A stretch of DNA of 64,000 nucleotides, from NCBI GenBank assembly GCA_029237695.1, contig CM055266.1, forward strand, positions 121,448,569-121,512,568, in the 5' to 3' direction. The notes beneath the pieces are model-generated. The model saw only the letters and a program-made list of their open reading frames with translations, was not told the origin of the DNA and did not search any database. Below, one piece after another: positions 63,914-64,000 of the stretch (position 1 is the stretch's first letter; the number at the start of each line of letters is the position of its first letter). The DNA is from Conchocele bisecta (Eukaryota > Mollusca > Bivalvia > Lucinida > Thyasiridae). The position numbers were made by a program, and so were the translations under genes.

Positions 63914-64000
63914 TTAAAGGTACATGCCCACCCAGTAGGCACAAAATGTTCTTTATATCAGAGACATCATCTGAGACATTTTCTGGCAAAATAAACATTC
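63914..64000. mobile_element. MITE family T1, left end, cut by the window
   Basis: TTAA|AGGTACATGCCCACCCAG then GGCACAAAATGTTCTTTATA; continues past the right edge. Confidence 0.82.

Noticed and set aside
63600..63998. 132-codon minus-strand frame
   Set aside because: Lies in MITE T1 and foldback repeats; similar short frames occur in other T1 copies.

Overview
The window is nuclear DNA from an animal, most likely a bivalve or other mollusc. The genes have GT-AG introns, the introns and spacers are full of foldback MITEs and tandem-repeat elements of the kind described in bivalves, and the encoded proteins are ordinary bilaterian orthologues. I cannot name the species. Coding sequence makes up only about 8% of the 64 kb. 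Most of the rest is recognisably repetitive, with many elements nested inside others.

I rebuilt three protein-coding genes exon by exon, using splice sites and codon phase. (1) 2567-14504, minus strand: DCLRE1B (SNM1B/Apollo), a 5' exonuclease of the metallo-beta-lactamase/beta-CASP family. It is complete from ATG to stop in four coding exons and encodes 1028 residues. (2) 29740-37119, plus strand: MRPS33 (mS33), a small-subunit mitochondrial ribosomal protein, complete in two coding exons and 124 residues. (3) 45294-62984, minus strand: LRGUK, leucine-rich repeats plus a guanylate-kinase domain. Twelve 3' exons (616 residues) lie in the window and the 5' end is beyond the right edge. MRPS33 and LRGUK point tail to tail. 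DCLRE1B and MRPS33 are head to head across about 15 kb of repeats. The three proteins belong to different processes (telomere/DNA repair, mitochondrial translation, ciliary/spermatid assembly); nothing indicates an operon or a shared pathway.

Layout: 0-2.5 kb repeats downstream of DCLRE1B; 2.5-14.5 kb DCLRE1B, with a 30-bp minisatellite and several MITEs in its introns; 14.6-29.7 kb gene-poor repeats, including a tandem array at 25.4-28.6 kb broken by two insertions; 29.7-37.1 kb MRPS33, whose 7-kb intron is filled by hairpin-plus-tandem-repeat elements resembling the bivalve 'pearl' type; 37.1-45.3 kb SINE, foldback and palindromic elements; 45.3-63 kb LRGUK; 63-64 kb repeats.

The most striking pattern is how tightly mobile elements crowd the exons. 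Most coding exons have an element edge within about 45 nt of at least one end. At LRGUK exon 50486-50687 a hAT-like element appears to have inserted into the 3' splice site, so the acceptor itself lies inside the target-site duplication and now exists in two copies 385 nt apart. At LRGUK exon 56272-56378 a six-unit 36-bp minisatellite begins at the splice donor and repeats it. The 3' splice site of DCLRE1B exon 3 lies 10 nt from a 10-bp target duplication. Many tandem elements of different sequence also carry the same TCAAGGTCA word.
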